NCBI RefSeq assembly: GCF_007005445.1
Contig: NZ_CP041387.1
Location: forward strand, 1,364,001-1,428,000
Length of the DNA: 64,000 nucleotides
Direction of reading: 5' to 3'
DNA from: Rhodopseudomonas palustris
GTDB taxonomy: Bacteria; Pseudomonadota; Alphaproteobacteria; Rhizobiales; Xanthobacteraceae
Part shown: piece by piece, positions 1 to 8,847 of the stretch
How the letters are laid out: each line of letters opens with the position of its first letter
Numbering within the stretch: position 1 is the first letter of the stretch
Notes under the pieces: model-generated
The model's database searches: none
What the model was told of the DNA's origin: nothing
Seen by the model: only the letters and a program-made list of their open reading frames with translations
Translations under genes and position numbers: made by a program

Positions 1-134
1 AGGGCGCAGACGCCGTGCTCGCGGTGTTCAGCACCAGTTCGCCGGAGGTGGCGAAGGCCAATATCGACGTCACCAAGACCTACACCAACGCCTTCGCCGA
101 GCAGGCGGCGAAGGGTGCCGGCGCTTCGAAGTGA
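1..134 (+). CDS. C-terminal fragment of an unidentified protein
   Basis: The reading frame that enters at the left edge (codons beginning at base 3) stays open until a TGA at 132-134. It encodes about 43 residues rich in Ala, Thr and Lys and ending in GAGASK. The composition resembles the helical tails of phasin-like or other small alanine-rich proteins, but there is no diagnostic motif and the N-terminus lies outside the window, so no function is assigned. The next gene probably starts only 11 bases downstream. Confidence 0.55.
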   Translation, partial: GADAVLAVFSTSSPEVAKANIDVTKTYTNAFAEQAAKGAGASK

Positions 135-144
135 AGGTGCGTGC

Positions 145-861
145 GTGATCGATCCGGGGCCCGTCACGATCCACCGGGTGAACAATCTCGATCTGTGGGT
201 CAGCGGCTTTGCCTGGCCGTTCGCGGACAAGCGCCGCGCCGAGATCGACGCGCATTTTGCCGAGCGCCAGGAGGCGCAGCCGAAACTGTGGAACGGCCGC
301 GTGCTGCTCGGCCGCCGGCCGCGGTTCGACGGCGGCTGTTTCAGCGCCGAGTATTTCGAGGTCGACTACGCCAGCTTCCTGTCCTGGCGGGATTGGGACT
401 TCCCCGACCCCTCGGTGTTCAACGGCTTCGGTATGGGGGTGATCCGGGCCGCTGACGGCGCGATCGTGCTGGGCGAGATGGGCGCCCACACCGCCAACGC
501 CGGCAAGGTGTATTTCGCCGGCGGCACGCCCGATCTGTCCGACGTTCGCAACCACCGCCTCGACATCGCCGCCAGCGTCACGCGCGAGGTCAAGGAGGAG
601 ACCGGGCTGGTGCGGTCAGATTATCGCGCGGCGGATCATTGGCACTGCGTCGAGGCCGGCGCGCTGGTGGCGATGCTGCGGATCCTCGACGTGTACTTGC
701 CGGGCGAGGCGCTGAAAGAACGGATCGAGGCGTATCTGGCGCGGGACGAGCAGCCGGAATTCAGCCGCATGCACCTGGTACGGTCGAAGGACGATTTTCT
801 GCCGACGATGCCGCGCTTCGTCACCACCTACCTGACGATGCTGCTGAGCGGCGAGGACTGA
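145..861 (+). CDS. NUDIX-family hydrolase
   Basis: A 238-residue protein. Residues 147-155 (REVKEETGL) are the core of a Nudix box, the Mg-binding helix of enzymes that cleave nucleoside diphosphates linked to another group. The first half (FNGFGMGV and the following strand) resembles the larger NUDIX proteins that carry an extra N-terminal domain. The usual upstream Gly is less obvious, so the substrate cannot be predicted. The GTG at 145 is chosen because GAAGG sits 7 bases before it; an in-frame GTG at 115 would overlap the upstream gene. Probably cytoplasmic. Confidence 0.75.
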   Translation: MIDPGPVTIHRVNNLDLWVSGFAWPFADKRRAEIDAHFAERQEAQPKLWNGRVLLGRRPRFDGGCFSAEYFEVDYASFLSWRDWDFPDPSVFNGFGMGVIRAADGAIVLGEMGAHTANAGKVYFAGGTPDLSDVRNHRLDIAASVTREVKEETGLVRSDYRAADHWHCVEAGALVAMLRILDVYLPGEALKERIEAYLARDEQPEFSRMHLVRSKDDFLPTMPRFVTTYLTMLLSGED

Positions 862-889
862 GTAAGAAAGTGCGGTGACGCCGCGGCCA

Positions 890-1025
890 CATGGTTCGAG
901 ACGCCTCGGCCTCGCTCTTCAAGCGATGCCGAGGCTCCTCACCATGAGGGACTAAGCAGAGCGCGCGAGGTCAGCCAACGCTACCTCATGGTGAGGAGGC
1001 GCGAAGCGCCGTCTCGAACCATGAG
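890..1025. repeat. Extragenic imperfect inverted repeat
   Basis: The block begins with CATGGTTCGAGACG (890-903) and ends with its near-exact reverse complement, CGTCTCGAACCATG. Inner arms CCTCACCATGAGG (about 938-949) and CCTCATGGTGAGG (984-996) are also complementary, so the RNA could fold into a long cruciform. Elements of this kind are scattered between genes in Bradyrhizobium and Rhodopseudomonas genomes. It lies between two convergent genes (the NUDIX gene and bioB), where it could act as a bidirectional transcription stop. Confidence 0.7.
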
Positions 1026-1100
1026 CTTACACGCGCAAGGAGTTCGTCAAGGCCGGGACAAACCCCGGCCGTGACGCGTTTATCGGAGCGTCGTCGCCTC

Positions 1101-2111
1101 TCAGCCGTGGGCGTGAACGCCGAGGTCGTCGCGCGGGGTGATGCCGAGGCGGTTGAACAGCATGCGGTCCTTGCTGTCTCCCGGGTTCGGCGTCGTCAGC
1201 AGGGTGTCGCCGATGAAGATCGAGTTGGCGCCGGCGAGGAAGCACAGCGCCTGCATCTCGTCGCTCATCGCGGTGCGACCGGCGGCAAGGCGGACGTCGG
1301 ACTTCGGCATCATGATCCGCGCCAGCGCGATGGTGCGAACGAACTCGAACGGGTCGACCGGCGTCGCGGTCTTGGCGATCGGGGTGCCTTCGATCGGGAT
1401 CAGCATGTTAATCGGAACGCTCTCCGGATGCTGCGGCAGGTTGGCCAGCGTGCGCAGCATCTCGACGCGATCGGTCGGCTTCTCGCCGAGGCCGAGAATG
1501 CCGCCGCAGCACACCTTGATGCCGGCGTCCTGCACCTTTTCCAGCGTGTCGAGGCGGTCGCCGAAGCTGCGGGTCTTCACCACCGAGGCGTAAAACTCTT
1601 CCGAGGTATCGATGTTGTGGTTGTAGTAGTCGAGCCCGGCGTCGGCGAGCTGCTTGGCCTGATCGTCGGTCAGCATGCCGAGTGTCATGCAGGCTTCCAT
1701 GCCGAGCGCCTTGACGCCCTTTACCATCTCGATCACCGGAGCCATGTCGCGCTCCTTCGGCGAGCGCCACGCCGCGCCCATGCAGTAGCGCGTTGCGCCG
1801 GCATCTCGCGCCGCCTTGGCGGCCTCGATCACCTTGGCCGGCTCCATCAGCTTGGAGGCGGGCAGGGCGGTGTCGTGATGCGCCGACTGGCTGCAATAGC
1901 CGCAATCCTCGGCGCAGCCGCCGGTCTTGACGTTGAGGAGCTGATTGCACTGCACTTGGTTCGGATCGAAGGTCTGGCGGTGGATGGTCTGCGCCCGGAA
2001 CATCAGATCGGCGAAGGGCGCATGATAGATCGCCGCGGCTTCCTCACGGGTCCAGTCGTGGCGGATGGTGGGGCTGGCGGCGGCGAGCGTGGAAAGGTCG
2101 ATCGAGTTCAA
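1101..2111 (-). CDS. bioB: Biotin synthase
   Basis: A radical SAM enzyme that inserts sulfur into dethiobiotin to make biotin. The SAM-cluster motif CxxxCxxC is at Cys66, Cys70 and Cys73 ([12 protein letters not shown]), and the other conserved BioB segments are present: YCMGAAWR, the Asn-rich [18 protein letters not shown] and AAGRTAM. The length of 336 residues is normal. A TTG at 2111 is chosen as start because GGAG lies 8 bases upstream and the protein then begins as family members do; an upstream in-frame GTG at 2183 would add 24 unconserved residues. It is a single gene, divergent from leuA, with no other bio genes nearby. Confidence 0.95.
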   Translation of the reverse strand: MNSIDLSTLAAASPTIRHDWTREEAAAIYHAPFADLMFRAQTIHRQTFDPNQVQCNQLLNVKTGGCAEDCGYCSQSAHHDTALPASKLMEPAKVIEAAKAARDAGATRYCMGAAWRSPKERDMAPVIEMVKGVKALGMEACMTLGMLTDDQAKQLADAGLDYYNHNIDTSEEFYASVVKTRSFGDRLDTLEKVQDAGIKVCCGGILGLGEKPTDRVEMLRTLANLPQHPESVPINMLIPIEGTPIAKTATPVDPFEFVRTIALARIMMPKSDVRLAAGRTAMSDEMQALCFLAGANSIFIGDTLLTTPNPGDSKDRMLFNRLGITPRDDLGVHAHG

Positions 2112-2360
2112 CGTCGGTGCTCCGGTCGGGGTCGTGCGGCTGGTGCACAGCCATAAGCGGTTTCGGCGGGTGAAGAAACCCACGGCGGCACATCGCCAAC
2201 CCGACCATGGTTTAGGTCAGTGTTTCTGACGCTTTATCGGGGGTTTTGATCATGATTTGGCGTTGCGAAACGGTGGCGAGGTCGTTTACAAGATTAATCG
2301 TTCGGTCCGTCGGACACTTGCGTCAACCTTCTCTCAACAGAAGTCGACGACGATCGGGCC

Positions 2361-2513
2361 ATGAAGGTGTCGGGAATGACGATGGGTCGCGCCAGTATCG
2401 GGATGGAAGGAACGGCGGTTTCCGCCGCGTCCGCGATTCCGACCGCGCCGATCTCGACCCTCGCGCTCGAAACCCTCGCGCTTGGCGGGCTGCTGCTTCT
2501 TAGCCGCCCCTGA
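2361..2513 (+). CDS. leuL: Putative leu leader peptide (attenuator)
   Basis: A 50-codon ORF starting at ATG 2361, with internal ATGs at 2376 and 2382 as alternatives. It ends in LALETLALGGLLLLSRP: seven of its last 16 codons are Leu, including four in a row, just before the TGA. It ends 97 bases before leuA. The Leu-rich end overlaps RNA segments that can pair in alternative ways (see the attenuator entry). This is the expected design of ribosome-mediated leucine attenuation, known for leuA operons in several proteobacteria. The exact start is uncertain because the ribosome-binding sites are weak. Confidence 0.7.
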   Translation: MKVSGMTMGRASIGMEGTAVSAASAIPTAPISTLALETLALGGLLLLSRP

Positions 2514-2609
2514 GCGCCGTCTGGGCAGTTTTGCCTGGGCACTCAGGGGATCGCACGACAGTCAGCCCCTCATGCGCCCGCGCGGCGCCCCGACCAAAGG
2601 ACATTCTTC
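2484..2609 (+). promoter_or_regulatory. Predicted leucine attenuator / leuA leader RNA
   Basis: The Leu-codon stretch can form a stem GGCGG (2484-2488) with CCGCC. The segment CCCCTGAG (2507-2514), which spans the leader stop codon, is perfectly complementary to CTCAGGGG (2542-2549). The latter can instead pair its AGGGG with CCCCT at 2566-2570. These pairings are mutually exclusive, as in a 1:2 / 2:3 / 3:4 attenuator. There is no good U-run after the last stem, so control could act on termination or on leuA translation. Confidence 0.55.
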
Positions 2610-4184
2610 ATGACCACCACCACCCAGTCCGAACAGGACCGCGTCATCATATTCGACACCACCTTGCGCGACGGCGAGCAGTGCCCGGGCGCCACCATGA
2701 CGTTCGAAGAAAAGCTGAACGTCGCCCGAATGCTCGACGACATGGGCGTCGACGTGATCGAGGCCGGCTACCCGTTTGCGTCGGACGGTGACTTCGAGGC
2801 GGTACACGAGATCGCCAAGCGCTCGAAGAACTCGGTGATCTGCGGCTTGTCCCGCGCGGCCCACAAGGACATCGACCGCTGCGCCGAGGCGATCAAGCCG
2901 GCCGAGCGCGGCCGCATCCACACCTTCCTGTCCACCTCGCCGGTGCACATGAAGTACAAGCTGCAGATGGAGGCCACGCAGGTCTACGAGATGGTGATCT
3001 CGTCGGTGACCCGCGCCCGCAACCACACCGACGACGTCGAGTGGTCCGCCGAGGACGCCACTCGCACCGAGTTCGATTTCCTGTGCCGCTGCATCGAGGC
3101 GGCGATCAAGGCCGGCGCCACCACCATCAACCTGCCGGACACCGTCGGCTACGCCGTTCCCGAGGAGTATCGCGAGCTGTTCCGCAAGGTGCGCGAGACC
3201 GTGCCGAACTCCGACAAGGCACGGTTTTCGGTGCACTGCCACAACGATTTGGGTCTGGCGGTCGCCAACTCGCTGGCCGGTGTCGAGGGCGGTGCGCGCC
3301 AGATCGAATGCACCATCAACGGCATCGGCGAACGCGCCGGCAACGCCGCCCTGGAAGAAGTGGTGATGGCGATGCGGGTGCGGCAGGACAAGTTGCCGTA
3401 CTGGAACCGGATCGAGACCACGGTGCTGACCCACGCCTCCAAGACGGTGTCGGCGGCGACCTCGTTCCCGGTGCAGTACAACAAGGCGATCGTCGGCCGG
3501 AATGCGTTCGCGCACGAGAGCGGCATCCACCAGGACGGCATGATCAAGAACGCCCAGACCTACGAGATCATGACCCCCGAGACGGTGGGGGTGAAGGGTA
3601 CTTCGCTGGTGATGGGCAAGCACTCCGGCCGCGCCGGCCTGATCCACAAGCTGGAAGAGCTCGGCTACAAATTGTCGCGGAACCAGATCGAGGACGTGTT
3701 CGTGCGGTTCAAGGCTTTGGCCGACCGCAAGAAGGACGTCTACGACGAGGACATCGAGGCCTTGGTCGACGAAGAGATGACGCTCGGCCAGGACCAGATC
3801 AAGCTGAAGTCGCTGACCGTCATCGCCGGCACCCACGGCCCGCAGCGCGCCACCATGAAGCTCGACGTCGACGGTGCGATCCGGATCGAGGAAGCCGAAG
3901 GCAACGGCCCGGTGGACGCGGTGTTCAACTGCATCAAGGCGTTGGTGCCGCACGACGCCAAGCTGGAACTGTATCAGGTCCATGCCGTCACCGAGGGCAC
4001 CGACGCGCAGGCCGAAGTCTCGGTGCGGCTGAGCCACGAGGGCCGCTCGATGACCGCACGCGCCGCCGATCCGGATACCCTGGTGGCGTCGGCGAAGGCG
4101 TATCTGGGGGCGCTCAACAAGATCGTCGCCAAGCGTCAGCGCAGCTCGCGCGAGGAGACGCCGGCGGTGGCCGTGGCCGGCTGA
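2610..4184 (+). CDS. leuA: 2-isopropylmalate synthase
   Basis: Condenses acetyl-CoA with 2-ketoisovalerate, the first committed step of leucine synthesis. The TIM-barrel DRE motif (FDTTLRDGEQCPGA) is near residues 15-28, the metal-binding HCHND is in the middle, and the C-terminal LeuA regulatory domain, which binds leucine, spans roughly residues 390-510 (TVIAGTHGPQRATMKLDVDG). The length of 524 residues fits the feedback-regulated LeuA rather than citramalate or homocitrate synthase. The gene is preceded by a Leu-rich leader peptide and followed by an intrinsic terminator, so it is probably transcribed alone. Confidence 0.95.
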   Translation: MTTTTQSEQDRVIIFDTTLRDGEQCPGATMTFEEKLNVARMLDDMGVDVIEAGYPFASDGDFEAVHEIAKRSKNSVICGLSRAAHKDIDRCAEAIKPAERGRIHTFLSTSPVHMKYKLQMEATQVYEMVISSVTRARNHTDDVEWSAEDATRTEFDFLCRCIEAAIKAGATTINLPDTVGYAVPEEYRELFRKVRETVPNSDKARFSVHCHNDLGLAVANSLAGVEGGARQIECTINGIGERAGNAALEEVVMAMRVRQDKLPYWNRIETTVLTHASKTVSAATSFPVQYNKAIVGRNAFAHESGIHQDGMIKNAQTYEIMTPETVGVKGTSLVMGKHSGRAGLIHKLEELGYKLSRNQIEDVFVRFKALADRKKDVYDEDIEALVDEEMTLGQDQIKLKSLTVIAGTHGPQRATMKLDVDGAIRIEEAEGNGPVDAVFNCIKALVPHDAKLELYQVHAVTEGTDAQAEVSVRLSHEGRSMTARAADPDTLVASAKAYLGALNKIVAKRQRSSREETPAVAVAG

Positions 4185-4244
4185 TTGTGTGAAATGGTCG
4201 CACAACCGGACGCGCGACCCACAACTTTTCGAATGTGACAAACA

Positions 4245-4275
4245 GGGCGGTGCCGTTGTGCACCGCCCTTTCTTT
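4245..4275 (+). terminator. Rho-independent terminator of leuA
   Basis: A perfect 9-bp stem, GGGCGGTGC (4245-4253) with GCACCGCCC (4260-4268), is closed by a 6-base loop and followed by TTTCTTT. It lies 61 bases after the leuA stop. Confidence 0.9.
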
Positions 4276-4358
4276 CGCGTTGCAGCAGTTGTTGACGGCA
4301 CCCCTGCGAAGGGGCAATAGCCTTTCGTAGTGCTTCTCTGTATTGGTGCGGCTGGTAA

Positions 4359-5408
<1,050 letters not shown>

Positions 5409-5470
5409 TCGAACGGTCGGCCGCGGTGATCCGCGGCCGACCTCGTCTCGGCTGACATAGGGGGCGCGCG

Positions 5471-6028
5471 GTGACGCTGCGGAAGATCTTCCACCGCGTC
5501 GAGGAGGGGCTTATCGCCTTCATCCTCGGCGCGATGACTTTGTTGACCTTCGTGCAGGTCGTGCTGCGCTACGGTTTCAATTCCGGTTTCATCTGGGCGA
5601 TGGAGGCGAGCTTCTACATGTTCGCCTGGCTGGTGATGATCGGCATCGCCTATTGCGTGCGGGTTCGCGCCCATATCGGCGTCGACGCCCTGGTCAACCA
5701 GTTGCCTCCCACGCCGCGCCGGTTGGTCGGACTGCTGGTGGTGGCGCTGGCCCTGCTTTACGCCGGGCTGATGATCTACGGCTCCTACGAATACGTGTAC
5801 CGGCTGTTCATCATCGACGTCGAGGCCGAGGACATTCCGGTCGCGCGCTGGATCCTGTCGCTGTGCCTGCCGATCGGATTCATCTTGCTGGCGGTCCGGC
5901 TGATCGAAATGGGCTGGCGCATCGTCACCGGCCGCTCCGGCGGCTACGAACTCGCCGACGAGGCGCGCGAAGCGGTTCACCACGTGCAACATCATCCCGA
6001 ACTCGACGCCACGACGGTGCAGCGATGA
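5471..6028 (+). CDS. dctQ: TRAP transporter small membrane subunit (DctQ)
   Basis: A 185-residue inner-membrane protein with four hydrophobic segments and the family's FVQVVLRYGFNSGFIWAMEA region near the N-terminus. It forms the membrane complex with DctM. It starts at GTG 5471 after a G-rich Shine-Dalgarno. Its stop overlaps the dctM start in an ATGA (6025-6028), so the two are translationally coupled. Confidence 0.92.
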   Translation: MTLRKIFHRVEEGLIAFILGAMTLLTFVQVVLRYGFNSGFIWAMEASFYMFAWLVMIGIAYCVRVRAHIGVDALVNQLPPTPRRLVGLLVVALALLYAGLMIYGSYEYVYRLFIIDVEAEDIPVARWILSLCLPIGFILLAVRLIEMGWRIVTGRSGGYELADEAREAVHHVQHHPELDATTVQR

Positions 6029-7317
6029 ACACCATCTTTCTGTTCGCCTCGCTGTTCAGCTTTCTCCTGATCGGCATGCCGATCGCGATCTCGCTCGGCC
6101 TGTCTTCGATTCTCACGATCCTGCTGTTCCAGAACGACAGTCTGGCGTCGCTGTCGCTGAAATTCTTCCAGACCACCGAACAGTTCACCCTGCTGGCGAT
6201 CCCGTTCTTCATCCTCGCCGGCAACTTCCTCACCACCGGCGGCGTCGCCAAGCGAATGATCAATTTCGCGATCGCGGCGGTCGGGCATCTGCCCGGCGGT
6301 CTGGCGATCGCCTCGGTGCTCGCCTGTATGCTGTTCGCGGCGGTGTCCGGCTCGTCGCCGGCGACCGTGGTGGCGATCGGCTCGATCGTGATCGCCGGCA
6401 TGGTGCGGGTGGGCTACTCTCAGGCTTTCGCCACCGGCGTGATCGTCAATGCCGGCACGCTCGGCATCCTGATTCCGCCTTCGATCGTGATGGTGGTGTT
6501 CGCCGCGGCGACCGAGTCGTCGGTCGGCCGGCTGTTCGTCGCGGGCGTGATTCCCGGCCTGCTGCTCGGCCTCGCCCTGATGGTGGCGATCTATGTCGCC
6601 GCGCGGATCAAGAAGCTGCCGCGACAGCCGAAGGTGCCGTGGCGCGAGCGGCTGACGCTGTTCCGCGAGGCGCTTTGGGGCCTGATGCTGATCTTCATCG
6701 TGATGGGCGGCATCTACGGCGGCGTGTTCACGCCGACCGAAGCTGCCGCGGTGGCGGCGGTCTATGCCTTCATCGCCGCCGTCTTCATCTACCGCGATCT
6801 CAGGATCGTCGACGTGCCGCAGGTGCTGCTCGACTCCGGGCGGGTGTCGGTGATGCTGATGTTCATCATCTGCAACGCCTTCCTGTTCGGCCACGTGCTG
6901 ACCACGGCGCAGATTCCGCAGGACATCGCCCGGCTGATCATCGATGCGCAGCTTCAGCCCTGGCACTTCCTGCTGATCGTCAACATCATCCTGCTGGTCG
7001 CCGGCAACTTCATGGACCCGACGGCGATCGTGCTGATCACCGCCCCGATCCTGTTCCCCACGGCGATGCAGCTCGGGATCGACCCGATCCATCTCGGCAT
7101 CGTTTATGTCGTGAACATGGAGATCGGGCTGGTGACGCCGCCTGTGGGACTCAACCTGTTCGTGGCGTCCGGTATCACCGGAATGCCTCTGATGCAGGTG
7201 GTGCGGGCGGCTCTGCCGTGGCTGATGGTGCTGCTCAGCTTCCTGATCCTGATCACTTACGTCCCGATCATTTCGACGTTCCTGCCGGATTTGTTGTTCG
7301 GTCCAGCGCTGAAATGA
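6025..7317 (+). CDS. dctM: TRAP transporter large membrane subunit (DctM)
   Basis: The ion-coupled permease subunit, 430 residues with about 12 membrane helices. It shows DctM-family signatures: AIPFFILAGNFLTTGG, AAVSGSSPATVVAIG, NAGTLGILIPPS, YGGVFTPTEAAAVAA and EIGLVTPPVGLNLF. The ATG at 6025 overlaps the dctQ stop. A longer in-frame extension upstream of this ATG exists but overlaps dctQ and is not coding. Confidence 0.95.
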   Translation: MNTIFLFASLFSFLLIGMPIAISLGLSSILTILLFQNDSLASLSLKFFQTTEQFTLLAIPFFILAGNFLTTGGVAKRMINFAIAAVGHLPGGLAIASVLACMLFAAVSGSSPATVVAIGSIVIAGMVRVGYSQAFATGVIVNAGTLGILIPPSIVMVVFAAATESSVGRLFVAGVIPGLLLGLALMVAIYVAARIKKLPRQPKVPWRERLTLFREALWGLMLIFIVMGGIYGGVFTPTEAAAVAAVYAFIAAVFIYRDLRIVDVPQVLLDSGRVSVMLMFIICNAFLFGHVLTTAQIPQDIARLIIDAQLQPWHFLLIVNIILLVAGNFMDPTAIVLITAPILFPTAMQLGIDPIHLGIVYVVNMEIGLVTPPVGLNLFVASGITGMPLMQVVRAALPWLMVLLSFLILITYVPIISTFLPDLLFGPALK

Positions 7318-7458
7318 TCTAGTCGATCGCCGATCGCGCGATGGTCTCGAAAGCGGCCGGGTTACCGAAAGGTAATCCGTCCGTTTCTGTCCAAACCTTA
7401 AGTTGCACCCCGGCCTGCGCCGAACGATCCTCGCGGCACCTTTTCGAAGGAGGTTGCC

Positions 7459-8061
7459 ATGAAGAAGGTTCTGCTCGCCGGCGTCGCCGCGCTGGTGTTC
7501 GCCGGCTCGACTGCCGCCTACGCCGATCACCGTGGCTGGTTCGGTCACGGCCGGCACGCATTCAGCGCTCAGGATCGCAGCGCGTTCGCCGATGCCAAGA
7601 TCGCTGCGGTGAAGGCCGGGCTTCAGCTCACGCCGGATCAGGAAAGGCTGTGGCCGCCGGTCGAGGCCGCGGTGAAGGATATGGTCAAGCTGCGGATCGA
7701 CCGCGCCGAGGCGCGGATGAAGGCGCGCAACGACGACCGCGATCCGCGCGACATCGATCCGGTGGCGAGGCTGCGCGACCGCGCCGAACAGATGGCCGCC
7801 ACCGCCGCCGCGATGAAGAAAGTCGCCGACGCCGCCGACCCGCTGTACAAGTCGCTCGACGACGGCCAGAAGCGCCGGCTGCGGGTGCTCACCCGCATGG
7901 AGGGCGGCGGCTTCGGCTGGCACCACCATGGTCACGGCTTCATGCATCGCGACCGGGACGGCGACGACGATCGCGGCCCGCGCTGGGAGCGCGGCGGCCG
8001 CGGTCCGATGATGGATCGCCGCGGCCCGATGGACGATGGCGACGGCCCCAGCCGGCTCTAG
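7459..8061 (+). CDS. Periplasmic Spy/CpxP-like (LTxxQ motif) protein
   Basis: A 200-residue exported protein. Residues 1-23 are a signal peptide (ends AAYA-D). The repeated LTPDQERLW and LDDGQKRRLRVL segments match the LTxxQ motif of Spy/CpxP-type periplasmic chaperones or metal sensors. The last 50 residues are a low-complexity tail rich in Gly, Asp, Arg and His (HHHGHGF, DRDGDDD, RRGPMDDGDG), plausibly able to bind metal. GAAGGAGG precedes the ATG. It stands alone between the TRAP operon and the tRNA. Confidence 0.75.
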   Translation: MKKVLLAGVAALVFAGSTAAYADHRGWFGHGRHAFSAQDRSAFADAKIAAVKAGLQLTPDQERLWPPVEAAVKDMVKLRIDRAEARMKARNDDRDPRDIDPVARLRDRAEQMAATAAAMKKVADAADPLYKSLDDGQKRRLRVLTRMEGGGFGWHHHGHGFMHRDRDGDDDRGPRWERGGRGPMMDRRGPMDDGDGPSRL

Positions 8062-8409
8062 GACGGACTGCAGGAATGACATCCGGCGCGCCGCTGCGCG
8101 CGCCGTATGTTCTCTTCGCAGGTCGGTGACGGCATTGTCCCCGCGACCCGCCATGCGCCTGCGGCGCAGCGCCAGCCGAGCGCCGGAAACGCTCGACGTA
8201 GCCTGTCTTGACATCGGCGAAGCGGGGAGGCGCCGCAGCGCGCACCCGGGCCGCCTTCGGGCGCTCAAAACCCGCTGAAACCGCAGCTATTTTCGTCCGC
8301 CGAATATTCTCGTCACAGAACCGAAAAAAGTCGTCCGCATTGCTGGACATCCCGGGTGGGCTTTGCTAAACGACGCCGTCCCCGCAAGGGACCCAGCCGA
8401 AACGGCTGC
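8062..8409. other. Intergenic region
   Basis: No convincing gene. It contains a perfect 7-bp hairpin, GGCGCGC/GCGCGCC at 8085-8104 with a 6-base loop and no T-run, 23 bases after the preceding stop. It may slow RNA decay or help termination. The AT-richer stretch around 8290-8345 is the likely location of the tRNA promoter. Confidence 0.4.
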
Positions 8410-8485
<76 letters not shown>

Positions 8486-8847
8486 AGCCCACCCTTAAGA
8501 CGAGACATAGCAATCAAAGGGTCGGTTTAGGTGGTGTCCGCCGCAATCTTCAGTGCGAGCCGGTTTCTCAATCTCTTTCGATGCTCAGCGAATACGGCTT
8601 GACGCGTGTCGCGGATATGCTCGCCCCCGTGGGGCTCGTGCGATTTACTTGGTCGTCGTGGTGGCCATGGGACCGGCTGATTAGTCCGCAGGCCCATCGT
8701 CCGCATTGCGAGGCCCTGAACTCGCACCAGAAGCCCAATGGGTCGATCCAATCTGAAGCTTTCGCCGTTGGCTGTTGCGGCCGGCCTCGCGCCATCCTGC
8801 GCGTCTAAGGTTCACGTCACCACACTGTCACACAACCCGGCGAGAGA
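8486..8847. other. Intergenic region, nothing recognised
   Basis: About 360 bases between the tRNA and the decarboxylase. No ORF with a good start and no strong hairpin or repeat was seen. The open frames on both strands look like chance GC-rich ORFs. Confidence 0.4.

Noticed and set aside
5992..8268. Minus-strand 758-codon open frame over dctM and the Spy-like gene
   Set aside because: The protein is dominated by Arg, His and Asp repeats typical of an antisense shadow and has no recognisable domain.
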